Source: CAWDZK01 sp963726615
GTDB lineage: Bacteria; Actinomycetota; Actinomycetes; JACCUZ01
DNA length: 64,000 bases
NCBI GenBank assembly: GCA_963726615.1
Contig: CAVSCX010000018.1
Coordinates: forward strand, 1-64,000
Direction of reading: 5' to 3'
The position numbers and the translations under genes were made by a program. Positions within the stretch are counted from its first letter, which is position 1. The number at the start of each line of letters is the position of its first letter. Of this stretch, positions 18,977 to 27,445 are shown piece by piece. Below the pieces are notes generated by a model, which was not told the DNA's origin, did no database searches, and saw nothing but the letters and a program-made list of their open reading frames with translations.

Positions 18977-21902
18977 GACGAGCCCGACCCCGGACATGAC
19001 GGTCCCGGCGTGCCGCGAGAGAGGCTCGCCGACCCTCGGCTCCGGCGGGCACGGGCGGCGAGGAGTCCGGCGGCTCGTCGTCCCCGTAGCCCAGCAGGGC
19101 AGCGACGGCGCGGGTGGGCGGGCCCAGCGGCCGCTCGCCGGTCACCGGCTCGGAGCGCCAGGCGTGCGCCGACTCGGCGACGACCCGTCCGTGCTCCAGA
19201 AAGCGGGTGTCGCCCATCGGTCGCGACTCCCGGAACACTCCGTCCGCCATCTTGGCGTCGAGCCCCTCGTACGGATCGAGGACCCTGCCGTGGAAGGGCA
19301 GCCCCATCCGTTCGCACAACGTCTCGAGCTCGCGACGCGGTTCCGTCACGAGGTCCTCGTATCGGATCCGGTGCCATCGTTCGCGTGGGACACCGTCGAG
19401 AAACCGGGTGACGACCCGGTGGCTCGCAGTCCACACGAGCTCGGCGAGCGAGCGGCGGTCAAAGTCGTGGTCCCGGACGAACAGAGCCTGGTCCATGTGG
19501 TGCTTCTCGAACGAGCGGATGACCGGCACCGGGTGTCGCACGAGATGGATGTAGAACGGCTGGTCGAAGCCGGCCTCCGCCTTCGCCAGCGCAGTGGGGT
19601 CCGACGCGTAGGACGGTGACTTGTCGATCAGCAGCCGCGGCGTCGCCCGCTGCTGCAGACGTCGGTAGAACTGCTGGGTGGTCAGGCCCGCCTCCACCGC
19701 ATCGTCCATCAGGGCACGCGCCTCGCTCGGGCCGATCTGCTCGAGCTCCATCAGGGTCCGGACAGTGCCGTCCAGCCACAGGCTGAAGCGGCCGGTGTAG
19801 GCCTCCTGCCGCGAGCGCAGGGTGTGGAACCCGAGCAGCTGCAGCTCGCTCGCGGCGAACAGGTCGGGGTGCCCCGCGAGCATGACGCGCAACAAGGTGG
19901 TTCCCGACCGCGGCGGTGCGAGAATGAAGGCGGCTCGCGGGTTCCTGTCCTCGGCTGGCGGCGGCGCACCCTCGAGCCCGGGGACGACTCCGAGGAACTC
20001 GTCGACCATCGCCTCGGTCACCTCACCCTGCGCTCCGGCTTCCCGAGCCCTCGGGAAGTGACCCTGCGCCTCGGGTGCGGTGATCCGCGACCACCGGCTG
20101 ACTGCCCCGGCGTAGTCGGCCCGCAGGAAGGCCGCGTACTCGGCAACCGTCGGTGCGTTGAACAGGCTGACCACGAAGACGGGCTCACCGAGATCGCGTT
20201 GCAGCCGGTTGGTGAACCGAGCAGCCTGCAGCGATGTCCCGCCGAGCTCGAAGAACCGGTCGGTGCGGCCGACCTCGGCCAGGCCGATGACGTCGGCCCA
20301 GGCGGCCGCGATGTAGCGCTCCAGGTCGTCCCGGGGCCGAAGTGGCTGTCCGAGCGACGGCGGTCGCGGCCGCGCCGGCTCGGGGAGGGCGGCTCGGTCG
20401 AGCTTCCCGCTCGGCGAGATGGGGAAGCCGTCCAGCTCGACGAACAAGGCAGGCACCATGTGGTCCGGCAGGGTTGCGGCAAGGTGTGCCCGCAGGTCCT
20501 CGCTCGCGGGTGTGGAGGGCGCGACGGTCGAGGCCACGAAGTAGGCCACGAGCCGCTGGTCGCCCGCACGGTCGAGCCCTGCGACGACGACCGCCTGCGC
20601 GACCGCCGGGTGCGAATCCAGAGCCGACTCGACCTCCCCGAGCTCGACCCGGAATCCGTGCAGCTTGACCTGGTGGTCGTCGCGGCCGAGGAACTCGATC
20701 GCGCCGTCCGGCAGCTCACGAGCCAGGTCACCGCTGTCGTAGAGCCGGGCGCCGTGGTCGTCGCTGAACCTGTCGGGCACGAATCTTTCTGCCGTCAGTT
20801 CCGGCCGGTTGAGGTAGCCGCGCGCGACCTGGACGCCGCCGATGAACAGCCTCCCCGCCTGGCCGGCCGCAACCGGGTTGCCGTCCTCGTCGAGCAGGTG
20901 GATCCGCGTCCGGGCCACCGGCCGCCCGATCGGCACCACCGAGAGTTCACTGTTCTTGTCGCAGGCCCAGTAGGTGACGTCGACGGCGGCCTCGGTGGGC
21001 CCGTAGAGGTTGTGCAGCTCCACGTCCGGGAGGAGCTCGAAGAAGCGGTCCTGCAAGGACTTCGACAGCGCCTCTCCGCTGCAGAACACCCGCCGCAGGC
21101 CGGAGCAGCGGGACACGGCGGGATCGTCGAGGAACAGCTTGAGCATCGACGGCACGAAGTGCGCAGTCGAGATCTCGTGTCGCGTGACGACGTCGACGAG
21201 GTAGCTGCTATCGCGATGTCCACCGGGGCGGGCCACCACCATGGTGGCGCCGAAGAGCAGCGGCCAGAACAGCTCCCAGACCGACACGTCGAAGCTGAAC
21301 GGGGTCTTGTGGAGCACATGGTCGGCGGGCGTCAGGCCGTACTCCGACTGCATCCACACGAGTCGGTTGCAGATCGCCGCGTGGCTGATCATGACGCCCT
21401 TCGGGCGACCGGTGGAACCCGATGTGTAGATGACGTAGGCGAGGTCGTCCGGGCCGGACCTCGCGACGACGTCGGGTGCAGCGAGCAGGTCCGGGTCCGC
21501 TTCGTCGTCGACGACGAGCACCTGCGACCCGCACTCCGGCACCCGGCTCGCGAGGCGCGACTGCGTCAGCAGCACCGGTGCCCGCGCGTCCTCGAGCATG
21601 AAAGCGATCCGCTCCGGCGGGTAGTCGGGGTCCGCCGGGAGGTATGCGGCGCCGGACCGGATCACCGCGTAGATGGCGACGACCAGATCCACGGACCGCT
21701 CCATGAAGACGCCGATGACGACGTCGGGGCCGGCCCCGAGATCGACCAGTCGCGCGGCGAGGCGAAGGGACCGCTCATCCAGCTGCCGGTAGGTCAGCGA
21801 CTCGTCGGCGCCGACGACGGCCGTCGCGTCCGGCGACCGGCGCACCTGTTCGGCGAAGAGCCCGTGCAACGTTCCGTGCACGGCACCGTGCTCGCTCGAC
21901 AC
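18969..21902 (-). CDS. NRPS with terminal sulfotransferase: A(Ser)-PCP-ST
   Basis: The protein has 977 residues. The adenylation domain (about 10-515) shows YTSGSTGRPKG, NLYGPTE, YDSGDLAR and the core lysine SPSGK (about 500). Specificity residues read by eye are D-V-W-H-F-S-L-V-D plus that Lys, the textbook serine code. The PCP (about 530-600) has FELGGTSLQ (Ser about 557). A sulfotransferase domain (about 655-910) has the PAPS-binding loop APPRSGTTLLR and the 3'-phosphate motif YIHLVRHPVPVIRSF. No thioesterase or reductase follows. The GTG at 21902 is preceded by AGGGGGG. A longer TTG frame from 21932 would include that ribosome-binding site, so it is rejected. The next gene overlaps by 8 nt, so both are one operon, and the PKS's final domain could join its beta-aminoacyl group to PCP-bound serine. 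Confidence 0.93.
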   Translation of the reverse strand: MSSEHGAVHGTLHGLFAEQVRRSPDATAVVGADESLTYRQLDERSLRLAARLVDLGAGPDVVIGVFMERSVDLVVAIYAVIRSGAAYLPADPDYPPERIAFMLEDARAPVLLTQSRLASRVPECGSQVLVVDDEADPDLLAAPDVVARSGPDDLAYVIYTSGSTGRPKGVMISHAAICNRLVWMQSEYGLTPADHVLHKTPFSFDVSVWELFWPLLFGATMVVARPGGHRDSSYLVDVVTRHEISTAHFVPSMLKLFLDDPAVSRCSGLRRVFCSGEALSKSLQDRFFELLPDVELHNLYGPTEAAVDVTYWACDKNSELSVVPIGRPVARTRIHLLDEDGNPVAAGQAGRLFIGGVQVARGYLNRPELTAERFVPDRFSDDHGARLYDSGDLARELPDGAIEFLGRDDHQVKLHGFRVELGEVESALDSHPAVAQAVVVAGLDRAGDQRLVAYFVASTVAPSTPASEDLRAHLAATLPDHMVPALFVELDGFPISPSGKLDRAALPEPARPRPPSLGQPLRPRDDLERYIAAAWADVIGLAEVGRTDRFFELGGTSLQAARFTNRLQRDLGEPVFVVSLFNAPTVAEYAAFLRADYAGAVSRWSRITAPEAQGHFPRAREAGAQGEVTEAMVDEFLGVVPGLEGAPPPAEDRNPRAAFILAPPRSGTTLLRVMLAGHPDLFAASELQLLGFHTLRSRQEAYTGRFSLWLDGTVRTLMELEQIGPSEARALMDDAVEAGLTTQQFYRRLQQRATPRLLIDKSPSYASDPTALAKAEAGFDQPFYIHLVRHPVPVIRSFEKHHMDQALFVRDHDFDRRSLAELVWTASHRVVTRFLDGVPRERWHRIRYEDLVTEPRRELETLCERMGLPFHGRVLDPYEGLDAKMADGVFRESRPMGDTRFLEHGRVVAESAHAWRSEPVTGERPLGPPTRAVAALLGYGDDEPPDSSPPVPAGAEGRRASLAARRDRHVRGRARHG

Positions 21903-22072
21903 CCGTCCGTCCCCCCTGCGCGCCGAACGCAAGGCACGCTGACCCCGATCCCAACCCCTCGATACCCCCCAGCCACCCTAAAGACGGGGCCAAGTTGTGC
22001 GCAGGCATTCTCGGCAACTGGTACCCCGCCGAGGACGGGTTGTGGCGTTTTGTCCTCGACTACCGTGGCGTT

Positions 22073-22795
22073 ATGCGCACGCAGTCGATGTCGACCGCGT
22101 GGCACGGGGCGCTCGCGGGCGCATACGGCGTCGACGCGCTCAGGGCGGGGCGGGTGCAGGTATGGGCGGTGAATGTCCGTCGATGGAAGAGTTCCGACCC
22201 TCCTCTGTGGCTGAACTGGCAGGAGGAGCAACGCATTGCGCGCTTCGTCGACCCGGCCCTTGGTCACGTCTGGCGCGTGGGTCGGCTTTTCGTGCGCGCC
22301 GCCCTTGCCGCGCACACCCGGGTTGAACCGGCCCAGATCGACATCATCGCGGACGGTTCGGGCGCTCCACGGCTCGCCGACGGCTCGCTCGTGTTCAGCA
22401 TCGCCCACACCGCGGAACTGGTGGTCCTGGCCGTGGCTGCGGGTCAACTCGTCGGCGTGGACGTCGAGCTGATCAGGCCCTCGAGAGATCTCGCCGACCT
22501 GTGGGACACGGTGCTCGCCCCGCGCGAGCGGTCGCTGACGCCGTTGGACCAGGTGGACCGCTCGGCCCTGGTGCTGCGGACCTGGGTGCGCAAGGAGGCC
22601 GTGGCCAAGGCCCTGGGGCTGGGCCTGGAGCTGCCGTTCGCCGACTTCTCGATCGACGACGACGGCACGGTGTGCGGCCCACCTCCGGCGATGCCTTCAC
22701 GACCACTGGTGGTCCGCGACCTCGACCCATGGCGGGATACGCGATGTGCGGTGGCCGCTCAGGACGCCCGAGAGATCGAGCTCCGGATCGTGTAG
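22073..22795 (+). CDS. Sfp-type 4'-phosphopantetheinyl transferase
   Basis: The 240-residue enzyme moves phosphopantetheine from CoA to the conserved serine of carrier domains. Family motifs are FSIAHTAELVVLAV, VGVDVELIRP (Mg-binding Asp and Glu) and WVRKEAVAKALGLGL. It is divergent from the NRPS gene across about 170 bp and very probably activates the ACP and PCP of the adjacent assembly line. The ATG at 22073 has no Shine-Dalgarno. TACCGT sits 6 nt upstream, consistent with a -10 element and a leaderless transcript. Confidence 0.93.
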   Translation: MRTQSMSTAWHGALAGAYGVDALRAGRVQVWAVNVRRWKSSDPPLWLNWQEEQRIARFVDPALGHVWRVGRLFVRAALAAHTRVEPAQIDIIADGSGAPRLADGSLVFSIAHTAELVVLAVAAGQLVGVDVELIRPSRDLADLWDTVLAPRERSLTPLDQVDRSALVLRTWVRKEAVAKALGLGLELPFADFSIDDDGTVCGPPPAMPSRPLVVRDLDPWRDTRCAVAAQDAREIELRIV

Positions 22796-22906
22796 GGATC
22801 ACCGCCGGCGCCGGCCAAGGTGCTCCGGTCTGCGTCGTGCCACCGTCGCTGCAGCACCGTGAAGGAACGTCGACGCCCAGCCGCCATCACGCCTCGGCAA
22901 GCAGCG

Positions 22907-24294
22907 TCAGCTACTCCTCGCGAGGTCATCCCCGGTCACCGGCCGCTGGGCGGCCTCCTCGGCGGGGTCGTCGGCCGGGGCGGGTCCGGCCGCGACCCCG
23001 GCGAGCAGGCCGGCGGCGCCGACGGTCTGGACGAAGCGCAGCACGTCCGGCCCGATGACCTCGGCCGGGACGCCGTAGACGTCGGCGAGGTCGTCGACGA
23101 TCTCGGTCAGCGGGCTGGTGCCGTCCAGCACCGACCAGACCAGTCCCCCGGTCTGGTCCAGCGCGACGGTGGCGCCGGTGGCCGGCTCGAGCAGCACGAC
23201 CGAGTCGCCCAGCTCGTGCCGCTGGACGCCCGGGCCGGGGGCCGACCGCGTCGGCGAGCCCGAGGTCGACGGCCTCCCGCTCGTCGTCGGCCCGGTCCGC
23301 CGACGACCCGGTCCCGGTCTCCGCGTCCGCGAGGTCGGTGCCGGTGACGGTGGCGACCAGCAGCCGGCGTACCAGGCGTCTCGCCGCCGGCCACGGGGCT
23401 GGCGAGCCGGCCGTCAGGCCCGATCACGACCGCCGACGGGGTGGCCGAGGTCCCCAGCGCGGTGCGCACCCCGGCGTCCTCGTCGACCAGCACGGTCAGC
23501 GGCCCGACGTCGGCGTACGACGGCAGGTTGGCCTCCGCGGTCCCGGTGGCCAGGGCCACCACGGTGACCCGGCCGGCGAACAGCTGCGCCCAGCGCGCCA
23601 CGTCCGGGCGCAGCCGCTTGCACGGGCCGCAGCCGGGGCTGAGGGTGACGAGCAGCACCGGCAGGCCGGGCGCGAGCAGGTCGGCCAGCGACCAGGTGCG
23701 GCCCTCGAGGTCGGGCCGCGCGAACCGGGCGACGGTGCTGCGCTCGGCCTGCTGCGCGAACGTCGCCTCGTCGGCGGCCGCCCGGCGCGCCCGGGCCGCC
23801 CGGCCGGCCAGCCCCTCGGCGACGAGCACGGCAGCGGCGACCGCGAGACCCAGGGCTACGGCACCGGCGCGGGCGCCGCCGTCCGGCGCGGTCCCGGCGG
23901 TCACGCCGACGACCCCGACGACCGCGACGGCCAGCAGGACGAGGTTGCGGACCACCGTGCGGCCGCTGACGTCGGCGCCGCCGATGCGGCCGAAGCAGTG
24001 GCAGTCCGGCCGGCGTCCCGCGCGCAGGGCGGTGACCACGGCGGCGGTGAAGCCCAGCAGCATCGCGGCCGCCAGCACCAGCCCGGCCGGTCGGGTCGCG
24101 GGCACCAGCAGCAGCACGGCGGTGACCAGCTCGGCCGGGGCGAGGCCCGCGGCGAGCGGTGTGACAAGCGTCTGCGGCACGCCGAACCCGGCGACGGCCT
24201 CGCGGGTGCCCGCGCGGTCGAGCAGCTTCGCGGCGCCGGACACGGCGAACACCACGGCCAGCGCGACACAGGCAGCCAGCCCGACGAGCCCCAC
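22907..24294 (-). CDS. MauE/DoxX-like membrane protein with TlpA thioredoxin domain and PqqD-like C-terminus (two indels)
   Basis: The N-terminal part has four membrane helices and the block RRPDCHCFGRIGG typical of MauE-family redox proteins. A TlpA-like thioredoxin domain with active site LSPGCGPCKRL follows, then IGPDGRLASPVAGGE. The frame shifts near 23375 and again near 23240, each by one extra base. Correcting both gives LVRRLLVATV, an acidic linker, and then a PqqD-like domain (GDSVVLLEPATGATVALDQTGGLVWSVLDG). I see no stop between the parts, so a MauE-TlpA-PqqD fusion is the direct reading. A separate pqqD-like gene with a hidden start remains possible. Members of these families supply reductant for disulfides (MauE/TlpA) or present peptides to radical-SAM enzymes (PqqD). 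No such partner enzyme is nearby. The stop is convergent with the PPTase gene. Confidence 0.75.
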
Positions 24295-24380
24295 CCTGTC
24301 CCCCAGTCCTCCGCGGTCGGCGTACCGGAGGAGCCTAGGTCGGGCCGGGGCGCGCTGTCAGGCTGTTCGCGGCCGGCGGG

Positions 24381-24506
24381 TCAGCGGTGCGGGACGGTGA
24401 TGGCGCCGCCGGAGCCGTCCTTCTTGGCCTTCTTCTCGGCGCGCTTCTCCTTCAGCGTCTTGCCGGACTTCTTGCTGCTCGTCTGTCTCGGGGACTTGTC
24501 GGCCAC
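24381..24506 (-). CDS. Small Lys-rich actinobacterial protein, 41 aa
   Basis: A GTG at 24504-24506 with GGGGAG six nt upstream opens a 41-residue frame that starts VADKSPRQTSSKKSGKTLK, continues with alternating Lys/Ala/Glu and ends ITVPHR. Similar short, highly basic proteins of unknown function are common in actinobacteria. The charge suggests nucleic-acid binding, but nothing here shows it. It sits alone between the MauE-TlpA gene (upstream on the same strand is empty) and the divergent methyltransferase gene. Confidence 0.7.
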   Translation of the reverse strand: MADKSPRQTSSKKSGKTLKEKRAEKKAKKDGSGGAITVPHR

Positions 24507-24646
24507 GGGTTGCTCCCCACCAGCCAGGACGCAGCGTGCGCCGAGGGGGTGTGTGTCGACCGTAGCGCGCCGCCGGGGTCCGTGGTGGCGAGCGAACCGG
24601 CGCGGGCGTCGGGTCGGGGCAGCGGCCCGCCTGAGAGGCTGCGGGC

Positions 24647-25459
24647 ATGGACGACGAGCCGGCCGGGGCGCCGCCGGTCGCCCGCCGCCCGGTGGGTCAG
24701 CCGGAGTCGGCCCGGGCGCAGCGCTCGTGGTGGGACGCGGAGGCGGACGCCTACCTCGAGGAGCACGGGGACTTCCTCGGCACGGCCGGGTTCGTCTGGG
24801 GGCCGGAGGGGCTGGCCGAGCAGGACGCGCACCTGCTCGGCGACGTGGCCGGCCGGCGGGTGCTCGAGGTCGGCGCGGGCGCGGCCCAGTGCTCCCGCTG
24901 GCTGCGCGCGGCGGGCGCGGACCCGGTGGCGCTCGACGTGTCGGCGGTGATGCTGCGCCGGGGCCGCGAGCTGGGGGCCGCCGCGGCTGTCCCGGTGCCG
25001 GTGGTGCAGGCCGACGCGGCGGCGCTGCCGTTCGCGGCCGGGTCGTTCGACCTGGCCTGCTCCGCCTACGGCGGGGTCCCGTTCGTCGCCGACTCGGCGC
25101 GCGTGATGCGCGAGGTGGCCCGGGTGCTGCGGCCCGGCGGCCGCTGGGTCTTCTCGGTCCCGCACCCGCTGCGGTGGTGCTTCCCCGACGACCCGGGCGT
25201 GGACGGGCTTGTCGCCGGCTCGTCGTACTTCGACCGCACGCCGTACGTCGAGCAGGACCCCGCCGGGGCCGCGACCTACGTCGAGCACCACCGCACCGTC
25301 GGCGACCGGGTCCGCGAGGTCACCGCGGCCGGGCTGCGGCTGCTCGACCTGGTGGAGCCGGAGTGGCCGGAGGCGAACACCAGGACCTGGGGCGGCTGGA
25401 GCCCGCTGCGCGGCCGGCTGCTGCCCGGCACCGCGATCTTCGTCTGCGTCAAGGTCTGA
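24647..25459 (+). CDS. Class I SAM-dependent methyltransferase
   Basis: The 270-residue enzyme has SAM motif I VLEVGAGAAQCSRWL, an acidic residue after strand 2 (VALDVSAVML), VVQADAAALPFAAGSFDLA and the post-motif VLRPGGRWVFSVPHPLRW. This is the Methyltransf_11/25 layout. The substrate cannot be told from the sequence. A methyltransferase of this type often lies near rpsA in actinobacteria, so it may mark the chromosome-backbone side of the island. It is divergent from the 41-residue gene. Confidence 0.88.
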   Translation: MDDEPAGAPPVARRPVGQPESARAQRSWWDAEADAYLEEHGDFLGTAGFVWGPEGLAEQDAHLLGDVAGRRVLEVGAGAAQCSRWLRAAGADPVALDVSAVMLRRGRELGAAAAVPVPVVQADAAALPFAAGSFDLACSAYGGVPFVADSARVMREVARVLRPGGRWVFSVPHPLRWCFPDDPGVDGLVAGSSYFDRTPYVEQDPAGAATYVEHHRTVGDRVREVTAAGLRLLDLVEPEWPEANTRTWGGWSPLRGRLLPGTAIFVCVKV

Positions 25460-25562
25460 CTGTGCGTGTCCCTGTTCGGGCTCACGTCGTGCGGCGTTCC
25501 GGCCATGCTGCCGCGTGGGATACGCAGCGACTTGACGCAGCGTTCAGTGGCGACATGAGACG

Positions 25563-26498
25563 TCACTTCGACGGCGGGGCTGGACGCCCAACGGTGAGTG
25601 CGACCTTCCCAGCCACGTCCCGGTCTCGCAGACGACCGATCGCCGCCGACATCTCCTCCCAGGGCATCTCGCCCGCGAGCTGGGGATCGAGCTTGTGGTC
25701 TGCCACCAACGTGGCGAGGTAACCGAGGTCGCGCCCAAAGGGATCTCCACCGTGGAACAGCTCGAACCCTCGGATGTGGACGCTCGCATCGTTGTACACG
25801 TCGCGCGCATCAAATTCGGTGAGTTCGTCGGAGCTGTTGCCGAACATCACCAGCGTGCCCTGGCGGTCGAGCATGGTCACGAGCCTGCCGAGCGTGTGGC
25901 CGCCCACCGACTCCAGGACGAGGTCGAACCCGCCTCTCAGCTCCTCGACGTCGGACACGACGTCGTCGGCTCCCAGCTGGCGAAGCCCTCCCGCCCGCGC
26001 TGAGCTACCGCTGACCAGCGCAGTGACTTCCGCACCGCCCAGATGCGCGAGCTGGATCGCGAAGCGACCGACCCCGCCCGAGGCGCCTGTCACGAGGACT
26101 CGCCGGCCGAGGAGTCCGGATCCAGCCCGAAGCGTTCGCAGGGCGGTCAACCCGGCAGTAGGAAGCGTCGCGGCCTCAGTGAACGACACGCCACCGGGCA
26201 ACTCCGCCATCCATCCCTCCGGCACCGTGACACGTTCGGACCACGTCCCTCCCTGTCGGATGCCGACCACCCGAGCGCCTGCTCTCGGGCCACCGTCGAC
26301 GTCGACCTGTAAGACGCCAGCGAAGTCCCAGCCCGGACGCCACCCATCAGCCGCGGTCTCCAGCATTCGCAGCTCTCCGCGATTGATCGAGAACGCGCGC
26401 ACCTCCACGAGCGCCTCGCCAGGTGAAGGAGTCGGCTCCGGTACGTCGCGCAAGGAAAGGCGGTTCGGCGCCGAGCTCTCTGCAACAAGTGCACGCAT
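25563..26498 (-). CDS. Zinc-independent quinone oxidoreductase-like MDR protein
   Basis: The 311-residue medium-chain dehydrogenase/reductase starts MRALVAESSAPNRLSLRDVPEP. The N-terminal GroES-like domain is followed by a Rossmann domain with VLVTGASGGVGRFAIQLAHLGGA (AxxGxxG-type NADPH loop). The Cys/His zinc ligands of alcohol dehydrogenases are absent. The closest named relatives are NADPH:quinone reductases and zeta-crystallin. The frame could open further upstream to 26744, but homology begins at this ATG. Upstream, at 26613-26720, lies the remnant of a VOC gene, which suggests this gene arrived by replacement or insertion. Confidence 0.9.
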   Translation of the reverse strand: MRALVAESSAPNRLSLRDVPEPTPSPGEALVEVRAFSINRGELRMLETAADGWRPGWDFAGVLQVDVDGGPRAGARVVGIRQGGTWSERVTVPEGWMAELPGGVSFTEAATLPTAGLTALRTLRAGSGLLGRRVLVTGASGGVGRFAIQLAHLGGAEVTALVSGSSARAGGLRQLGADDVVSDVEELRGGFDLVLESVGGHTLGRLVTMLDRQGTLVMFGNSSDELTEFDARDVYNDASVHIRGFELFHGGDPFGRDLGYLATLVADHKLDPQLAGEMPWEEMSAAIGRLRDRDVAGKVALTVGRPAPPSK

Positions 26499-26612
26499 CG
26501 CACATCGCCTCCGAGACAATCTGGCTCGCCACCCACGACGGACCATAACGACGCCCACAGCGGCCGGCGATCGAATCGACCAGACCCGGCGAGCGGCGCA
26601 CGTAGACGCGCG

Positions 26613-26720
26613 GTGGCCTCCGGCGCCAGAAGGCTCGACTTCCAGCCCAACGACCACTGCCTGGTGTTCGCCGACCCCGCCGGCCACCCGTTCTGCCTGA
26701 GCACCCAGGACGTGGAGTAG
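26613..26720 (+). pseudogene. C-terminal remnant of a VOC (glyoxalase-like) protein
   Basis: A short stretch on the plus strand reads GARRLDFQPNDHCLVFADPAG then HPFCLSTQD and stops at TAG 26718-26720. This is the familiar last beta-hairpin of glyoxalase/bleomycin-resistance (VOC) proteins of the Glyoxalase_6 type. Upstream the frame loses similarity within about 20 residues, and the oxidoreductase gene begins on the other strand. It appears to be the tail of a deleted gene. Confidence 0.6.
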
Positions 26721-26756
26721 TTCCCGGGCCATCGGCTGGCCCACGACCGGCGCGGC

Positions 26757-27324
26757 TCAGAGGTGGGTGAGGGCGTGCTGCGCGAGCAGGGTGGCGTGCC
26801 GGGCCGGCGTCGGGGCCGACGACCCGGACACCGACCGCGAGGCCCGAGCCGGCGGCGACCGCGGTGACCGAGTCGGCGCCGGGACCGGTGTAGCCGCACA
26901 GCAGGTCGGCGGCCGGCAGGGTCGGGGTCGACCCGCGTGGGGCGCACAGCCCGGCCGGCGGCCGCGCCGGGACGGCGAGCCACATCGTCACCGTGGTGAT
27001 CGTGAACCCGTCGGTGGCGAAGCGGCAGACCGCGCGGCCGTCCTGCTCCCCCGAGGTCTCCTCCCAGGACGACAGCGCGACGAAGAGGCTGACGTCGGAG
27101 GCGTCCACCAGCGAGCACGGCGCGGGCAGCCGGTCCGCGGCAGGACCGTCGGGCGAGGGTGCGGACGTGGTGGCCGGCCCTGGACGGGTCGCCGACGCGT
27201 CGGCGTCTTGGCCGGAGCACCCGGCGAGCGCGAGCCCGACGGCCAGCGCCACCAGCGCCACCAGCGCCAGGGCGAGCGGCGGCACCGGCGCTGCCGCCGG
27301 GCGCCCGTGCGGTCCCCTGGTCAC
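26757..27324 (-). CDS. Secreted lipoprotein, DUF3558-like (one frameshift near the end)
   Basis: The protein begins VTRGPHGRPAAAPVPPLA, has a signal peptide and the lipobox LALAGCSG, then a Ser/Thr/Pro linker and LPAPCSLVDASDVSLFV with spaced cysteines (CRFATDGF, LLCGYTG). This resembles DUF3558 lipoproteins, which are anchored outside the membrane and have no firmly assigned role. Near 26810 one extra base appears to shift the frame. After correction the protein ends ARHATLLAQHALTHL and stops at 26757. Uncorrected, the frame runs on through the VOC remnant. The start is the GTG at 27324; a start further upstream is not excluded. Confidence 0.65.
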
Positions 27325-27389
27325 CGTCAGGACGTCGACCCGCGGCGGCGGGACCTTGACCGCCCCAGCACTCACGCGCGCCGCGCGGA

Positions 27390-27418
27390 AGGCCCGGCAC
27401 CGCGTGGGTGCCGGGCCT
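27390..27418 (-). terminator. Intrinsic terminator-like hairpin
   Basis: A perfect 12-bp stem (AGGCCCGGCACC with its complement) closes a 5-nt loop just downstream of the repeat-rich surface-protein gene and before the DUF3558-like lipoprotein gene. There is no U-tract, as is usual in GC-rich actinobacteria. Confidence 0.7.
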
Positions 27419-27445
27419 CCGGGAGCCGCGCCGGTCGCCGGCCGG

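Noticed and set aside
15740..19411. 1223-residue plus-strand open frame opposite the PKS
   Set aside because: It is antisense to intact KS and AT domains, rich in Arg/Gly/His/Asp with no domain, and typical of GC-rich shadow frames.
2000..23000. Prophage or integrative element
   Set aside because: No integrase, terminase, capsid, relaxase or direct repeats were found at either edge.
27400..27420. Riboswitch at the hairpin near 27.4 kb
   Set aside because: It is a simple perfect hairpin after a stop codon, with no conserved aptamer core; terminator is sufficient.
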